Source of the DNA: Macromonas bipunctata | GTDB taxonomy: Bacteria; Pseudomonadota; Gammaproteobacteria; Burkholderiales; Burkholderiaceae_C | Length of the DNA: 39,581 bases | Assembly: GCF_002837135.1 (NCBI RefSeq) | Contig: NZ_NWBQ01000033.1 | Span: 1 to 39,581, forward strand | Reading direction: 5' to 3' | Notes under the pieces: generated by a model | What the model was told of the DNA's origin: nothing | Databases searched by the model: none | What the model saw: only the letters and a program-made list of their open reading frames with translations | Program-made: the position numbers and the translations under genes | Part shown: positions 18,978-27,786 of the stretch, in pieces | Layout of the letters: every line of letters begins with the position of its first letter | How positions within the stretch are numbered: the stretch's first letter is position 1

Positions 18978-19007
18978 CGGCCCGATTTTAGGGTGGGCGT
19001 TTTTATC

Positions 19008-20060
19008 TCACGCCGCTGCACGGCGCAGGCGGTCGCGCACACCGTCCCAAGCGGGGGCATCGGGCGGGGTTTCGACCCAGATCAGTTTGGTATCGGGCTG
19101 GTCGAGTTCGCGCAACACGGCAAACAACTCTTGCGCGCATGCGTCGGCGTGCAGGGGCATGTAGCGCAACTGTAAATGGCGGCTGGCACTGCTGACGGGC
19201 TGGCGCACGTACAGCGCAATGTGGCGCGCGTCCGCGCCCAGCATGTCGAGTGCGGCTTGCATTTCGCCGTGCGGCATCAGGCGCACACGGGCGGTGGGCG
19301 CGTAGTGCGATTCCAGCGTACCGGAGGCCTTGGGCGCTGCCGCATCGCGCTGGGCCACAGGTTCGCCGCAGGCTTGTTCCAGCGCAGCGGGTTCAACCAT
19401 GCCGGGGCGCAACAGCACGGGGCGGCCCCGGCTGCAATCGACGATGGTGGATTCAATGCCCACCGGGCACGGGCCACCGTCCAGAATCAGCAGGGCATCG
19501 TCGGCCAGCAGCGTGGCAAATTCGTCTTGCACGTGCGCGGCGGTGGTGGGGCTGACGCGGCCAAAGCGGTTGGCACTGGGCGCAGCTACGCCGTACACGC
19601 CCAAAGCCTGCGCGGCTTGCAACACGGCCTGCGCCACCGGGTGCGACGGGCAACGCAAGCCGATGGAATCCTGCCCCCCCGCCGCTGCGGCCCCCACGTC
19701 GGGCCGACGCGGCAGGATGACGGTGAGCGGCCCCGGCCAGAACGCGGCCATCAGGCGCTGGGCAAAGTCCGGGACTTCGCGTGCGTAATGCGCCACCCCG
19801 GCCTGCCATTGCGCGGGCGTGGCACCGGCCACATGCACGATCAACGGGTGGTCTTTGGGGCGGCCTTTGGCTTCAAAGATGCGGGCCACGGCCTCCGGTT
19901 GGTCGGCATCGGCGGCCAAGCCGTACACGGTTTCGGTGGGCAGGCCCAGCAGCGCGCCGCGTTGCAGCGTCTGTGCCGCACGCTGGACAGCGTCGCCCGC
20001 TTGAGCAGCAGCCAGCAGCTCAGGTGCTGTGGCCAGCAGCGCGCGCGCGTCCAGCGTCAC
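19008..20060 (-). CDS. tsaC: L-threonylcarbamoyladenylate synthase, Sua5 type
   Basis: This enzyme makes threonylcarbamoyl-AMP from threonine, bicarbonate and ATP for t6A37 modification of tRNAs. The N-terminal YrdC domain has GLPTETVYGLAADA and IFEAKGRPKDHPLIVHV. A C-terminal Sua5 domain makes the protein about 350 residues, longer than TsaC-only forms. SIGLRCPSHPVAQAVLQ and APSANRFGRVSPTTAAHV are typical. There is no ATG. GTG 20060 overlaps the purK stop as GTGA and is preferred; GTG 20066 is possible. It is coupled to purK. Confidence 0.93.
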   Translation of the reverse strand: MTLDARALLATAPELLAAAQAGDAVQRAAQTLQRGALLGLPTETVYGLAADADQPEAVARIFEAKGRPKDHPLIVHVAGATPAQWQAGVAHYAREVPDFAQRLMAAFWPGPLTVILPRRPDVGAAAAGGQDSIGLRCPSHPVAQAVLQAAQALGVYGVAAPSANRFGRVSPTTAAHVQDEFATLLADDALLILDGGPCPVGIESTIVDCSRGRPVLLRPGMVEPAALEQACGEPVAQRDAAAPKASGTLESHYAPTARVRLMPHGEMQAALDMLGADARHIALYVRQPVSSASRHLQLRYMPLHADACAQELFAVLRELDQPDTKLIWVETPPDAPAWDGVRDRLRRAAA

Positions 20061-21277
20061 AGCCACGGCGCAATGCCCAAAATCTGCGCCGCTTGCAAGG
20101 CGGTGGCCTGCACTTGCTCCAGCGTGGCTCTGGTCACGTTCAAGTGGCCCATCTTGCGGCCCACACGCGCTTCCAGTTTGCCGTACAGGTGCAGATGCAC
20201 GCCCGGCAGCGCCAGCACGGCGGCCCAGTCCGGCGACTTGGCTTCAGCGTTACCGCCACGGAACCAGATGTCGCCCAGAATGTTGAGCATCACCGTGGGG
20301 CTGTGCAGGCGCGGTTGCACCAAGGGCAGGCCGGTCATGGCGCGCACTTGCAGCTCGAACTGCGACACGTCGCAGGCGTTCAGGGTGTAGTGGCCGCTGT
20401 TGTGCGGACGCGGGGCCATTTCGTTGACGACCAACGCGCCATCGGCGCTGCCATCGTCGATGACGAAATACTCGACGCACAACACGCCCACATAGCCCAA
20501 CTGGTGTGCAATGGCTTGCGTGGTCTGGATGGCCTGTTGGGCCAGCGCAGCGGGCACGTTGCCGTCGAACACCTCGGTCACGGCCAAAATGCCATCGCGG
20601 TGCAGGTTGCGCTGCACCGGAAAGTTCACCACCTGGCCATCGGCCCCGCGCGCCACCAGCACCGACAACTCGGCGCGCAGCGGCAGCATCTGCTCCAGCA
20701 CACAGGGCACACGGCCCATCTGATCCCAGGCGGCGGCCAGTTCGGCGCGGGTCTTGACGCGGGCCTGGCCCTTGCCGTCGTAGCCCAAGCGTGCGCTTTT
20801 GAGAATGCCGGGCAACAACGCGTCTGGGGCGATGGCCAGCTCAGCATCGGTGGTGATGACGGCGTACGGTGCAGGGCCTATGCCACCCGCTTGCGCGCAG
20901 GCCACAAAGTGGGCTTTTTCGGCGATGCGGTCTTGCGCCACCGCGACCGCGCTGGCGTTGGGGGCCACCGGGCGTTGCTCGGCCAAGGTGCGCAAGGCCG
21001 GGGCGGGCACGTTCTCGAATTCGGTGGTGATGGCGTGGCAACGCTGGGCCAGTTCGGCCAGACCGGCGGGGTCTTCGTAAGCGGTACGGATGTGGTGGTG
21101 GCTCACCAGCCCAGCGGGGCTGTACGGGTCGGCGTCCAGCACCGCCGTAAAGTAGCCCATCTCTTGCGCCGCTTGCACAAACATGCGGCCCAACTGGCCA
21201 CCGCCCATCACGCCCACGGTGGCGGGTTGGCCATCGGGCATGGTCTGGCCCGGCAACACGGGGGCAACGCGGCTCAT
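20057..21277 (-). CDS. purK: N5-carboxyaminoimidazole ribonucleotide synthase
   Basis: The ATP-grasp enzyme of purine synthesis that converts AIR, bicarbonate and ATP to N5-CAIR. The 406-residue protein has the N-terminal [22 protein letters not shown] loop, [16 protein letters not shown] in the ATP-grasp region and a conserved [18 protein letters not shown] block with the metal ligands. Its start overlaps the purE stop as ATGA and its stop overlaps Sua5, so the three genes are translationally coupled. It is full length with no breaks. Confidence 0.97.
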   Translation of the reverse strand: MSRVAPVLPGQTMPDGQPATVGVMGGGQLGRMFVQAAQEMGYFTAVLDADPYSPAGLVSHHHIRTAYEDPAGLAELAQRCHAITTEFENVPAPALRTLAEQRPVAPNASAVAVAQDRIAEKAHFVACAQAGGIGPAPYAVITTDAELAIAPDALLPGILKSARLGYDGKGQARVKTRAELAAAWDQMGRVPCVLEQMLPLRAELSVLVARGADGQVVNFPVQRNLHRDGILAVTEVFDGNVPAALAQQAIQTTQAIAHQLGYVGVLCVEYFVIDDGSADGALVVNEMAPRPHNSGHYTLNACDVSQFELQVRAMTGLPLVQPRLHSPTVMLNILGDIWFRGGNAEAKSPDWAAVLALPGVHLHLYGKLEARVGRKMGHLNVTRATLEQVQATALQAAQILGIAPWL

Positions 21278-21777
21278 ACGGCCTCCGGCGGCGGCAGGGT
21301 CATGGCACGGGCGGCTTCGGTTTGCGCGGCGCGGAAGGCCTCCAACTGGGCGCGCAACGCGGGATCGTGGTTGGCCAGCATGGCCACCGCGAACAACGCG
21401 GCGTTGGCGGCACCAGCGGCGCCAATGGCAAACGTGGCCACCGGTACGCCCTTGGGCATTTGCACGATGCTGTGCAGCGAATCCACCCCCGACAGCGCCT
21501 TGGACTGCACTGGCACACCCAGCACCGGCACCGGCGTCTTGGCGGCCAGCATGCCCGGCAGGTGCGCCGCACCGCCCGCACCCGCGATGATGGCCTTGAG
21601 GCCCCGGCCCGCAGCGGCTTCGGCGTAGGCAAACATGTCGTCGGGCATGCGGTGGGCCGAGACCACACGCGCCTCGTGGGCGATGCCAAATTGTTGAAGA
21701 ATCTGTACCGCGTGCTCCATGGTGCTCCAATCGCTGTTGGAACCCATCACCACGCCGACCTGGATGTCTGTGCTCAT
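21274..21777 (-). CDS. purE: N5-carboxyaminoimidazole ribonucleotide mutase
   Basis: The mutase that moves the carboxyl group of N5-CAIR to C4, the step after PurK. The 167-residue protein carries [36 protein letters not shown] with the catalytic His, and [29 protein letters not shown] 21777 was chosen over an ATG six codons upstream because GGAG lies about nine bases before it. The stretch upstream is now occupied by the left end of a TnpB element, so the native purE promoter may have been shifted. Confidence 0.97.
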   Translation of the reverse strand: MSTDIQVGVVMGSNSDWSTMEHAVQILQQFGIAHEARVVSAHRMPDDMFAYAEAAAGRGLKAIIAGAGGAAHLPGMLAAKTPVPVLGVPVQSKALSGVDSLHSIVQMPKGVPVATFAIGAAGAANAALFAVAMLANHDPALRAQLEAFRAAQTEAARAMTLPPPEAV

Positions 21778-21856
21778 TACCGCTTGCTCCATCAAAGTTG
21801 CGATTTTACTTTTGCGCGAAAAGTTCTACCGTTCACAACAGGGGGATCGACAGCGC

Positions 21857-21873
21857 GGACGGCGCAGCCGTCC
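21857..21873 (+). repeat. Left-end hairpin of the TnpB element
   Basis: GGACGGC, loop GCA, GCCGTCC is a perfect 7-bp stem 33 bases before the tnpB start. IS200/IS605 elements use such subterminal hairpins as recognition sites for TnpA on single-stranded DNA. Confidence 0.65.
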
Positions 21874-21905
21874 TGTTGGCTTGAATTATCGTTCAGCAAC
21901 GTAGA

Positions 21906-23165
21906 ATGAGCCCTGTGCAACGCCTCCAATCCTTCCAATACGAACTGCGCCCCAACGGCCAGCAAGTGCGCTTGATGCGCCGCTTCGCGGGTGCGTGCCG
22001 CTTCGTGTACAACAAGGCGTTGGCGTTGCAGCAGGAACTGCATGCCGACGGTGAAAAGAGGCTCACCTACGCCCAACTGTGCCAAACCCTGACGGCTTGG
22101 AAAAAACAGCCAGAACTGCTGTGGCTCAATGACGCGCCCAGCCAGCCGCTGCAACAAGCCCTGAAAAACCTGGAACACGCCTACACCAACTTCTTTGAGA
22201 AGCGCGCAGCCTTTCCGCGCTTCAAGAAAAAGGGCCAGTCCGAGAGTTTTCGCTACCCGCAAGGTGTCCAGCTCGATCAGGCCAATGGCCGCATCTTTCT
22301 GCCCAAACTGGGCTGGATACGGCTTCGTATGTCGCGCCCGGTGCTGGGCACGCTCAAAAACGCTACCGTCAGCCAGTGCGCGGGCAAGTGGTATGTGTCG
22401 ATTCAAACCGAACGCGAAGTTGAAGTGCCCGTGCCACAGGCCAGCAGCGCCATCGGCATTGACGTGGGGATTGCCCGCTTTGCCACCTTCAGCGACGGAA
22501 ATTTCCTCGCGCCGCTGAACAGTTTTAAGCGCCACCAGAAACGCCTCGCCCGCTATCAGCGGCGCATGGCGCGCAAAACCAAATTCAGCAGCAACTGGAA
22601 GAAGGAAAAAGCCAAAGTCCAGAAAATCCATACCCGCATTGCCCACTGCCGCCAAGACTTCCTGCACAAAGCCACCGCAGCGATCAGCCAAAACCACGCA
22701 CTCGTCTGCATCGAGGATTTACAGGTCGGCAATATGTCCAAATCGGCAAAGGGCAAAAACGTCAAGGCCAAAACTGGACTGAACCGCTCCATCATGGATC
22801 AGGGCTGGTACGAATTCCGCCGCCAGCTGACGTACAAGCTGGAGTGGGCAGGCGGCATGCTGGTGGCGGTGCCGCCGCACAACACCAGCCAAACCTGCCC
22901 GTGCTGCGGGCACATTTCGCCGGACAACCGGCGCACGCAAGCCGAATTTCTGTGCGTGCAGTGCGGCTACCAGAACCACGCCGATGTGGTCGGAGCCATG
23001 AATGTTTTAGAGCGTGGATTGCGCTTGTTAGCCTGTGGAGAGGACGTTAGACGCGCCAAGGTCGCAAGACCGAAACGCGCAGCCTCGATGAAGCAGGAAC
23101 CCGCCGAGGTGACCCGTGCCCAGCATGATGCTGGCGCGGGTGCGGTAGGAATCCCCGTCCCTTAA
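21906..23165 (+). CDS. tnpB: TnpB, RNA-guided nuclease of an IS200/IS605-group element
   Basis: A 419-residue OrfB protein. An N-terminal helical region (about 1-45, with LRPNGQQVRLMRRFAGACRFVYN) precedes a wedge/REC-like middle and a split RuvC domain. The catalytic residues look intact: Asp186 (IGIDVGIARFAT), Glu270 (VCIEDLQV) and Asp360 (NHADVVGAMN). The zinc ribbon is complete: Cys331 and Cys334 (TCPCCGH), Cys350 and Cys353 (CVQCGY). Known TnpB proteins cut DNA next to a target-adjacent motif using an RNA made from the element right end. The stop codon lies within the loop of the right-end hairpin. About 50 residues after the zinc ribbon are poorly conserved. Confidence 0.93.
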   Translation: MSPVQRLQSFQYELRPNGQQVRLMRRFAGACRFVYNKALALQQELHADGEKRLTYAQLCQTLTAWKKQPELLWLNDAPSQPLQQALKNLEHAYTNFFEKRAAFPRFKKKGQSESFRYPQGVQLDQANGRIFLPKLGWIRLRMSRPVLGTLKNATVSQCAGKWYVSIQTEREVEVPVPQASSAIGIDVGIARFATFSDGNFLAPLNSFKRHQKRLARYQRRMARKTKFSSNWKKEKAKVQKIHTRIAHCRQDFLHKATAAISQNHALVCIEDLQVGNMSKSAKGKNVKAKTGLNRSIMDQGWYEFRRQLTYKLEWAGGMLVAVPPHNTSQTCPCCGHISPDNRRTQAEFLCVQCGYQNHADVVGAMNVLERGLRLLACGEDVRRAKVARPKRAASMKQEPAEVTRAQHDAGAGAVGIPVP

Positions 23166-23182
23166 GACGGGGAGGATATCAA
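23040..23182 (+). ncRNA. Probable omega (reRNA) scaffold at the TnpB right end
   Basis: In IS200/IS605 elements the guide RNA comes from the 3' end of tnpB plus the right end, and its guide is the flanking sequence after the element. The right end here has GAAT (23149-23152), the stem CCCCGTC/GACGGGG (23153-23159 with 23166-23172) and the terminal TCAA (23179-23182). The guide would begin at 23183. The 5' limit is a guess. Confidence 0.5.
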
Positions 23183-23208
23183 TTTTGCGCCCCAAATCGG
23201 GGGCAAAA
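23183..23208 (+). terminator. Inverted repeat between TnpB element and thioredoxin gene
   Basis: TTTTGCGCCCC and GGGGGCAAAA form a near-perfect stem around AAATC, with an A-tract before and after depending on strand. It may be a bidirectional terminator that predates the element. It starts at the first base after the element and so also forms the predicted guide of its RNA. Confidence 0.4.
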
Positions 23209-23263
23209 TGGGCAGCACACAGGCCCGTTTTTCGTTTTTTTGACACCACACTTTTCACCCGCC

Positions 23264-24220
23264 ATGATCGACGTCACCCTTGCCAATTTTGAAACCGAAG
23301 TGATAGCAGCGTCCCAGACCGTGCCGGTGCTGGTGGACTTCTGGGCCCCGTGGTGCGGCCCGTGCAAGACGCTGGGGCCGGTGCTGGAGAAGGTCGAGGC
23401 CGCCTACGCGGGCCGCTTCAAGCTGGTCAAGGTCAACACCGAGGAAGAACAGCAGCTGGCGCAGGCGTTTGGCATCCGCAGCATCCCGACCTGCGTGCTG
23501 ATGGTGCAAGGCCAGCCGCTGGACGGCTTCATGGGCGCGTTGCCCGAAGGCCAGATCAAGGCCTTTCTGGACAAGCACCTGCCCAGCGAGGACGCGCTGC
23601 AAGCCCAGGCCCACGCCGAAGAAGCCCAACAACTGGCGCAAGCGGGCGACACCCAGAGCGCCCAGGCGCGGCTGGCCGATGCGCTGGCGCACGACCCCGG
23701 CAACGACGACTTGCGCTTCGACTACGTCAAGCTGCTGATCGGCAACGGCCAGCTGGGCGAGGCCGCCGCCGCGCTGGCGCCGGCGCTGGCGCAGATTCCG
23801 CTGCAACTGCGCTTCGAGGCGCTGGCGCAGTGGCTCAACGCCCTGGAATTTGTGGCCACCGACGCGCGCGGCCACTGGCCGCTGGACGAGTTCGAGCAAC
23901 GCATCAGCGCCAACAAGCGCGACTTTGACACCCGCTTTGCCAAGAGCCGCCTGCTGATTGCCCAGGGCGACTGGGAAGCGGCGATGGAAGAGCTGCTCGA
24001 AATCATCATGCGCGACAAGAAATGGGCCGACGAAGCCCCGCGCAAGACCTACGTGGCGCTGCTGGAACTGCTGACCCCGCCCAAGCCCAAGGCCGACGCA
24101 GGCGCCACGGGCAAAAGCGCCGGGGGGCTGGAACTGGCGGGCCAACTGGTGCCGCAGCAAGACCCGCAGGCCGAACTGGTGGCGCGCTACCGCCGCAAAC
24201 TCAGCATGGCGCTGAACTGA
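23264..24220 (+). CDS. cnoX: Thioredoxin-TPR co-chaperone (CnoX/YbbN type)
   Basis: A cytoplasmic redox chaperone of 318 residues. The N-terminal thioredoxin fold (about 1-105) has VLVDFWAPWCGPCK with Cys31 and Cys34 and the cis-proline at 75 (IRSIPTC). The rest is helical with TPR-like repeats (AQQLAQAGDTQSAQARLADA, then FDTRFAKSRLLIAQGDWEAA). This layout is that of CnoX chaperedoxins, which protect GroEL/DnaK clients. The active site is a full CGPC, unlike E. coli YbbN, so it is likely redox active. ATG 23264 starts the thioredoxin domain; an upstream ATG at 23240 adds no conserved sequence. It is 14 bases from the cytochrome gene. Confidence 0.88.
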   Translation: MIDVTLANFETEVIAASQTVPVLVDFWAPWCGPCKTLGPVLEKVEAAYAGRFKLVKVNTEEEQQLAQAFGIRSIPTCVLMVQGQPLDGFMGALPEGQIKAFLDKHLPSEDALQAQAHAEEAQQLAQAGDTQSAQARLADALAHDPGNDDLRFDYVKLLIGNGQLGEAAAALAPALAQIPLQLRFEALAQWLNALEFVATDARGHWPLDEFEQRISANKRDFDTRFAKSRLLIAQGDWEAAMEELLEIIMRDKKWADEAPRKTYVALLELLTPPKPKADAGATGKSAGGLELAGQLVPQQDPQAELVARYRRKLSMALN

Positions 24221-24234
24221 AGCAGGAATCCACC

Positions 24235-24726
24235 ATGGCCACCCTCCGCTTTTTACCCACCCTGGCCACCACCGCTGTGCTGACGGGCCTGCTGGCCGGC
24301 TGCAACAGCGTGGAATGGCGCAACGCCGACGCCGCGCACGAGATCGAGGAACAGGCGCAGCCGCCCGGCTCGGTCTACACCGGCTGGCGCGTGTTCCAAG
24401 ACAAATGCGCGCAATGCCACGGCAGCAACGCCACCGGCAGCGCCAGCGCGCCCGACCTGCTGCCGCTGGTGCGGGAGCTTGGCCCGCGCGGCTTTACCGC
24501 CCGCGTGCTGCAACGCTACGACTGGAATTTGCCCGTTGAAGCCGCCCAACTGCAAGGCCAGACGCTGGAACACTGGACGGAGCGCGTGCTGCAACGCCAG
24601 GCCGGGGCCGTCACCATGCCCGCCTGGCAAACCGAACCGCGCGTGAGCGCGCACATCCTGGACTTGCACGCCTACCTGTCGGCGCGCGCCGACGGCAGCC
24701 AAGGGCCGGGCCGCCCCACGCCCTGA
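24235..24726 (+). CDS. Lipoprotein c-type cytochrome
   Basis: A small electron-transfer protein of 163 residues, probably anchored at the periplasmic face. A signal peptide ends in the lipobox LLAGC (Cys23). The heme site CAQCH is at 58-62 (DKCAQCHGSNATGSASAPDLL), and MPAW near residue 126 offers a Met axial ligand. The C-terminal half resembles class I cytochrome c. GC-rich codon use matches the thioredoxin gene upstream, from which it is 14 bases away (AGCAGGAAT ribosome site). Its redox partner is not visible. Confidence 0.85.
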   Translation: MATLRFLPTLATTAVLTGLLAGCNSVEWRNADAAHEIEEQAQPPGSVYTGWRVFQDKCAQCHGSNATGSASAPDLLPLVRELGPRGFTARVLQRYDWNLPVEAAQLQGQTLEHWTERVLQRQAGAVTMPAWQTEPRVSAHILDLHAYLSARADGSQGPGRPTP

Positions 24727-24738
24727 ACCTGAACGCTG

Positions 24739-24763
24739 CCGGGGCCGCCGCAGCGGCGCCCGG
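24739..24763. terminator. Convergent hairpin between cytochrome and purC
   Basis: CCGGG-GCCGC, loop CGCA, GCGGC-(G)-CCCGG forms a 10-bp stem with one bulge in the gap between two converging genes. There is no T-tract, so it may slow or stop polymerase from either side but is not a classical intrinsic terminator. Confidence 0.4.
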
Positions 24764-24772
24764 TGCTGGCCA

Positions 24773-25681
24773 TCAACCCATCAGGCGGGTCAGGGCTTCC
24801 TGGTACTTGGCGGCGGTCTGCTCGATCACCTCGCGCGGCAAACGCGGCGCAGGGGCGGTCTTGTTCCACGGCTGGCCGTTCACTTGGGCGGTCTCCAGCC
24901 AGTCGCGCAGGAACTGCTTGTCAAAGCTGGGCGGGTTGCTGCCTTCCTGGTAGCTGTCGGCGGGCCAGTAGCGCGAGCTGTCGGGCGTGAGCACCTCGTC
25001 CATCAGCACCAGGGTGCCATCGGTATCCAGGCCAAACTCGAACTTGGTGTCGGCGATGATGATGCCCTTGGTCAACGCAAAGGCGGCTGCCGCCTGGTAG
25101 AGCTGGATCGACACGTCGCGGATCTTGGCCGCCAGCTCCGGGCCGATCATTTCCACGGTTTTCTCGAACGTGATGTTCTCGTCGTGCTCGCCCACCTCGG
25201 CCTTGGCTGCGGGGGTGTAGATCGGGGTGGGCAGCTTGCTGGCGTTCTTCAGGCCTTCGGGCAAGGGCACGCCACACACCTGGCGGTTGTCTTGGTATTC
25301 CTTCCAACCACTGCCCGCCAAATAGCCGCGCACCACCGCTTCCACCGGGATCGGCTTGAGGCGCTTGACCAGCATGGAGCGGCCCGCCACCAGCGGTTTT
25401 TCCTCTGCGCTGACGACGCTGGTTGGGTCTTGGCCGGTCAGGTGGATCGGGCAGATGTTTTGGCCATTCGGGCCGAGCAAGTCGAACCAGAACAGGCTCA
25501 GGCGGGTCAGCAGCTCGCCCTTGCCGGGGATGGGCTCGCCCATGATGACGTCGAAGGCGCTGATGCGGTCGGACGCGACCATCAGGATGCGGTCGTCGCC
25601 CACGGCGTAGTTGTCGCGCACCTTGCCGCGCGCCAGCAGGGGCAGGGATTGAAGGGCTGAAGTGTGCAGGGCTTGGGACAT
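24773..25681 (-). CDS. purC: SAICAR synthase (phosphoribosylaminoimidazole-succinocarboxamide synthase)
   Basis: The purine-pathway enzyme that joins aspartate to CAIR. The 302-residue protein is the longer form common in Burkholderiales. [38 protein letters not shown] (about 18-55) is the nucleotide-binding start. [17 protein letters not shown] and [39 protein letters not shown] hold the family blocks. It is full length and intact. It lies upstream of no other pur gene on its strand; purE and purK are separated by the TnpB and cytochrome block. Confidence 0.97.
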   Translation of the reverse strand: MSQALHTSALQSLPLLARGKVRDNYAVGDDRILMVASDRISAFDVIMGEPIPGKGELLTRLSLFWFDLLGPNGQNICPIHLTGQDPTSVVSAEEKPLVAGRSMLVKRLKPIPVEAVVRGYLAGSGWKEYQDNRQVCGVPLPEGLKNASKLPTPIYTPAAKAEVGEHDENITFEKTVEMIGPELAAKIRDVSIQLYQAAAAFALTKGIIIADTKFEFGLDTDGTLVLMDEVLTPDSSRYWPADSYQEGSNPPSFDKQFLRDWLETAQVNGQPWNKTAPAPRLPREVIEQTAAKYQEALTRLMG

Positions 25682-25735
25682 GGCGGATGGATCAAGGATG
25701 GGAAGGAAGGGGGCGGATGGCCGCAGGACGGGGCG

Positions 25736-26017
25736 CTAGAGCAAGTCGTCCCAGGGGTCGTTGTCGCGGCCCCGGATGGGCGTGGGTGGCAAAAAGGTGG
25801 TCGGCAAGGGGCTCCGCGAGGGTCGGTGCAGCTCCTGAATATTGAGCAGCGCCTGCAGCACGTCGGGCGGAAAACCCTGGCGGGCACCGCCACGGGTGTC
25901 GCACAGCAGCTTGGCCACGTAGTCGGCGGCCTCGGGGTAGCCCCACAGCAGCCGCAGCGGCTGCGCGATGTGGGGGTACCGGGCGGCCACGCGCTGGAAG
26001 TCGGCGTTCAGCTCCAT
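25736..26017 (-). CDS. Small unknown protein between fba and purC
   Basis: I do not recognise this 93-residue protein. It is soluble by composition, with no signal peptide or membrane segment. It has a predicted helical first half (MELNADFQRVAARYPHIAQPLRLLWGYPEAADYVAKLLCDTRG) and a Pro-rich C-terminus ending in NDPWDDLL. It lies between fba and purC on the same strand, with gaps of about 60 and 55 bases. It is therefore likely cotranscribed with them and could be a small conserved protein of this family. The start ATG 26017 has no strong ribosome site. Confidence 0.6.
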   Translation of the reverse strand: MELNADFQRVAARYPHIAQPLRLLWGYPEAADYVAKLLCDTRGGARQGFPPDVLQALLNIQELHRPSRSPLPTTFLPPTPIRGRDNDPWDDLL

Positions 26018-26079
26018 GGCGGCACCCGTGGTGTCTGCAAGGCGTGGCAGGTGCCGGGCCGCTCAGGCGCGCGGCGGCG

Positions 26080-27144
26080 TCAGTTGACCACCTGGGCCAG
26101 CTCGCCCGCCGCGTACTTGGCGGCCACGACTTGCAGGCTGTGGCCCTGGATCTTGGCGCCCTGCCCTTCGCAACCGAATTCCAGGTAACGCTGCTTGCAG
26201 ATGGCCTGTGCGGCGGCGCGGGCGGGCTTGAGCCACTCGCGCGCGTCGAACTTGTCGGGGTTTTCGGTCAGGAACTTGCGGGCAGCGCCGGTCATGGCCA
26301 AACGGATGTCGGTGTCGATGTTGATCTTGCGCACGCCGTACTTGATGGCTTCTTGGATTTCTTCCACCGGCACGCCGTAGGTTTCTTTCATCTGGCCACC
26401 GTACTGGTTGATGAGGGCCAACAACTCCTGCGGCACGCTGCTGGAGCCGTGCATCACCAAGTGGGTGTTGGGGATGCGGGCGTGGATTTCCTTCACGCGG
26501 CTGATGGCCAGAATGTCGCCCGTGGGCTTGCGGCTGAACTTGTACGCGCCGTGGCTGGTGCCAATCGCAATCGCCAGCGCATCCAACCCCGTGGCCTGGA
26601 CGAAGGCGGCGGCTTCTTCGGGGTCGGTCAACATCTGGCTGTGGTCGAGCTTGCCCACGGCGCCAATGCCGTCTTCCTCGCCCGCTTCGCCGGTTTCCAG
26701 GTTGCCCAGGCAGCCCAGTTCACCTTCCACCGACACGCCCACCTTGTGCGCCATCTCGACCACGCGGCGGGTCACGTCCACGTTGTAGTCAAAGCTGGCG
26801 GGGGTCTTGCCGTCTTCCAGCAGCGAGCCGTCCATCATCACCGAGCTGAAGCCCAGATCGATGGCGCCTTGGCAGATGGCAGGGCTTTGGCCGTGGTCCT
26901 GGTGCATCACCACCGGAATGCTGGGGTAGGCCTCGCACGCGGCCAGCACCAGGTGCTTGATGAAGCTCTCACCCGCGTACTTGCGCGCCCCGGCACTGGC
27001 TTGCAGGATCACCGGCGCACCGACTTCCTTGGCCGCTTCCATCACGGCCTGCACCTGTTCCAGGTTGTTGACGTTGAAGGCCGGGATACCGTAGCCGTTT
27101 TCGGCGGCGTGGTCCAGCAGTTCGCGCATCGAGACGAGAGCCAT
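26080..27144 (-). CDS. fba: Fructose-bisphosphate aldolase, class II
   Basis: The zinc-dependent aldolase of glycolysis and the Calvin cycle, 354 residues. [30 protein letters not shown] is the start of the family. His81, Asp83 and His84 (MHQDHGQS) bring the metal ligand and catalytic Asp. [21 protein letters not shown] and [22 protein letters not shown] are conserved. The upstream untranslated region is about 130 bases and contains a 10-bp hairpin (27178-27204). It is intact and full length. Confidence 0.97.
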   Translation of the reverse strand: MALVSMRELLDHAAENGYGIPAFNVNNLEQVQAVMEAAKEVGAPVILQASAGARKYAGESFIKHLVLAACEAYPSIPVVMHQDHGQSPAICQGAIDLGFSSVMMDGSLLEDGKTPASFDYNVDVTRRVVEMAHKVGVSVEGELGCLGNLETGEAGEEDGIGAVGKLDHSQMLTDPEEAAAFVQATGLDALAIAIGTSHGAYKFSRKPTGDILAISRVKEIHARIPNTHLVMHGSSSVPQELLALINQYGGQMKETYGVPVEEIQEAIKYGVRKINIDTDIRLAMTGAARKFLTENPDKFDAREWLKPARAAAQAICKQRYLEFGCEGQGAKIQGHSLQVVAAKYAAGELAQVVN

Positions 27145-27177
27145 GAGAGTGTTCCTGTGAAGTCTGAGAAATGGGGG

Positions 27178-27204
27178 TGGCCCGATGCTTGCACATCGGG
27201 GCCA
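27178..27204 (-). promoter_or_regulatory. Hairpin in the fba leader
   Basis: TGGCCCGATG and CATCGGGGCCA pair, with a one-base bulge, around a 6-base loop. It is 34 bases upstream of the fba start, within the untranslated leader on the minus strand, with no T-tract. It could regulate fba or mark a transcript end from the toxin gene. Confidence 0.4.
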
Positions 27205-27273
27205 GGCAGTCTTGCCATTTTAGCGATGCCACCCCGGCGGATGGGCGTGATTGGTGGCCGTGCAGCCGCAGAT

Positions 27274-27786
27274 TCAAGCACCGCAGGACAGCATGGCCTG
27301 AATGTCCTTCATCAACAAAAAAAGGTGCAGGGGGTCGGTGGCACTGGACTCAAATTCCCACTGCAAGTACCAGTTCCTGGCGTTGTCGTCTTTTGCATGC
27401 ACCAGCAACGCCCGGATACCCGCGATGTCAGCGGCCCGACTGGTACGGATCAAAGCGTCCTTGAGCAAAGCCCGACCCAGACCGACACCTTGGTGCCGAA
27501 CATCCACGGCCAGCCGGGCCAGCAACATGACAGGCACCGGGTGCCGGGGCATACCTTTTGCCACCCGAGGTGCAGCCACATGGGGCTCCACGCTGCCCAC
27601 CGCCAGACTGTAAAAACCAGCCACCACCCCACCACAGCCAACCACGTAGGTTTGTGCGCTGTGGGCCTTCTGGTTGCCCAATGCAAAGCGTTGCAGGTAC
27701 TGGTTCAGAGCGGGTTGGCCACAGTCAAAACCATCCAGCACATCGTGCGCGGACAGCTTGCGAACGGGATTGTAGGAGCGGGCCAT
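27274..27786 (-). CDS. GNAT acetyltransferase toxin (TacT/AtaT/KacT type)
   Basis: A predicted aminoacyl-tRNA acetylating toxin of 170 residues. The GNAT fold has FDCGQPALNQYLQRFALGNQ at the start and the acetyl-CoA motif A LARLAVDVRHQGVGLGRALLKDAL. GIRALLVHAKDDNARNWYLQ holds the conserved Tyr region of this toxin group. It ends with FLLMKDIQAML. The ATG overlaps the antitoxin stop as TGATG, the usual coupling in DUF1778-GNAT modules. The family acetylates charged tRNAs, for example glycyl- or methionyl-tRNA, stopping translation. The target here is not known. Confidence 0.88.
   Translation of the reverse strand: MARSYNPVRKLSAHDVLDGFDCGQPALNQYLQRFALGNQKAHSAQTYVVGCGGVVAGFYSLAVGSVEPHVAAPRVAKGMPRHPVPVMLLARLAVDVRHQGVGLGRALLKDALIRTSRAADIAGIRALLVHAKDDNARNWYLQWEFESSATDPLHLFLLMKDIQAMLSCGA

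Larger units (their letters stand above)
21810..23182 (+). mobile_element. Solo-TnpB (IS1341/IS605-group) element without tnpA
   Basis: This element of about 1.3 kb carries only tnpB and the two subterminal hairpins of IS200/IS605-type elements. The right end is clear: GAAT guide, hairpin, then TCAA at 23179-23182, as in IS608-like right ends. The left end is less clear. A TTAC at 21806-21809 or a TTCAC at 21832-21836 could be the flanking target motif, and I used the first. The element lies between purE and the thioredoxin gene. No TnpA transposase gene is present, so movement would need one in trans. Confidence 0.7.

Noticed and set aside
17250-19175. A 641-codon plus-strand frame opposite SulP
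   Set aside because: It is Gln/His-rich shadow sequence antisense to a membrane transporter.
19781-21628. A 615-codon plus-strand frame opposite purK and purE
   Set aside because: It is antisense to two clear purine genes, with no recognisable domain.
21810-23190. TTTTGCGC on both sides of the TnpB element as a target-site duplication
   Set aside because: IS200/IS605 elements do not duplicate targets. The left boundary is uncertain and eight bases can match by chance. It is kept only as a note on the possible guide match.
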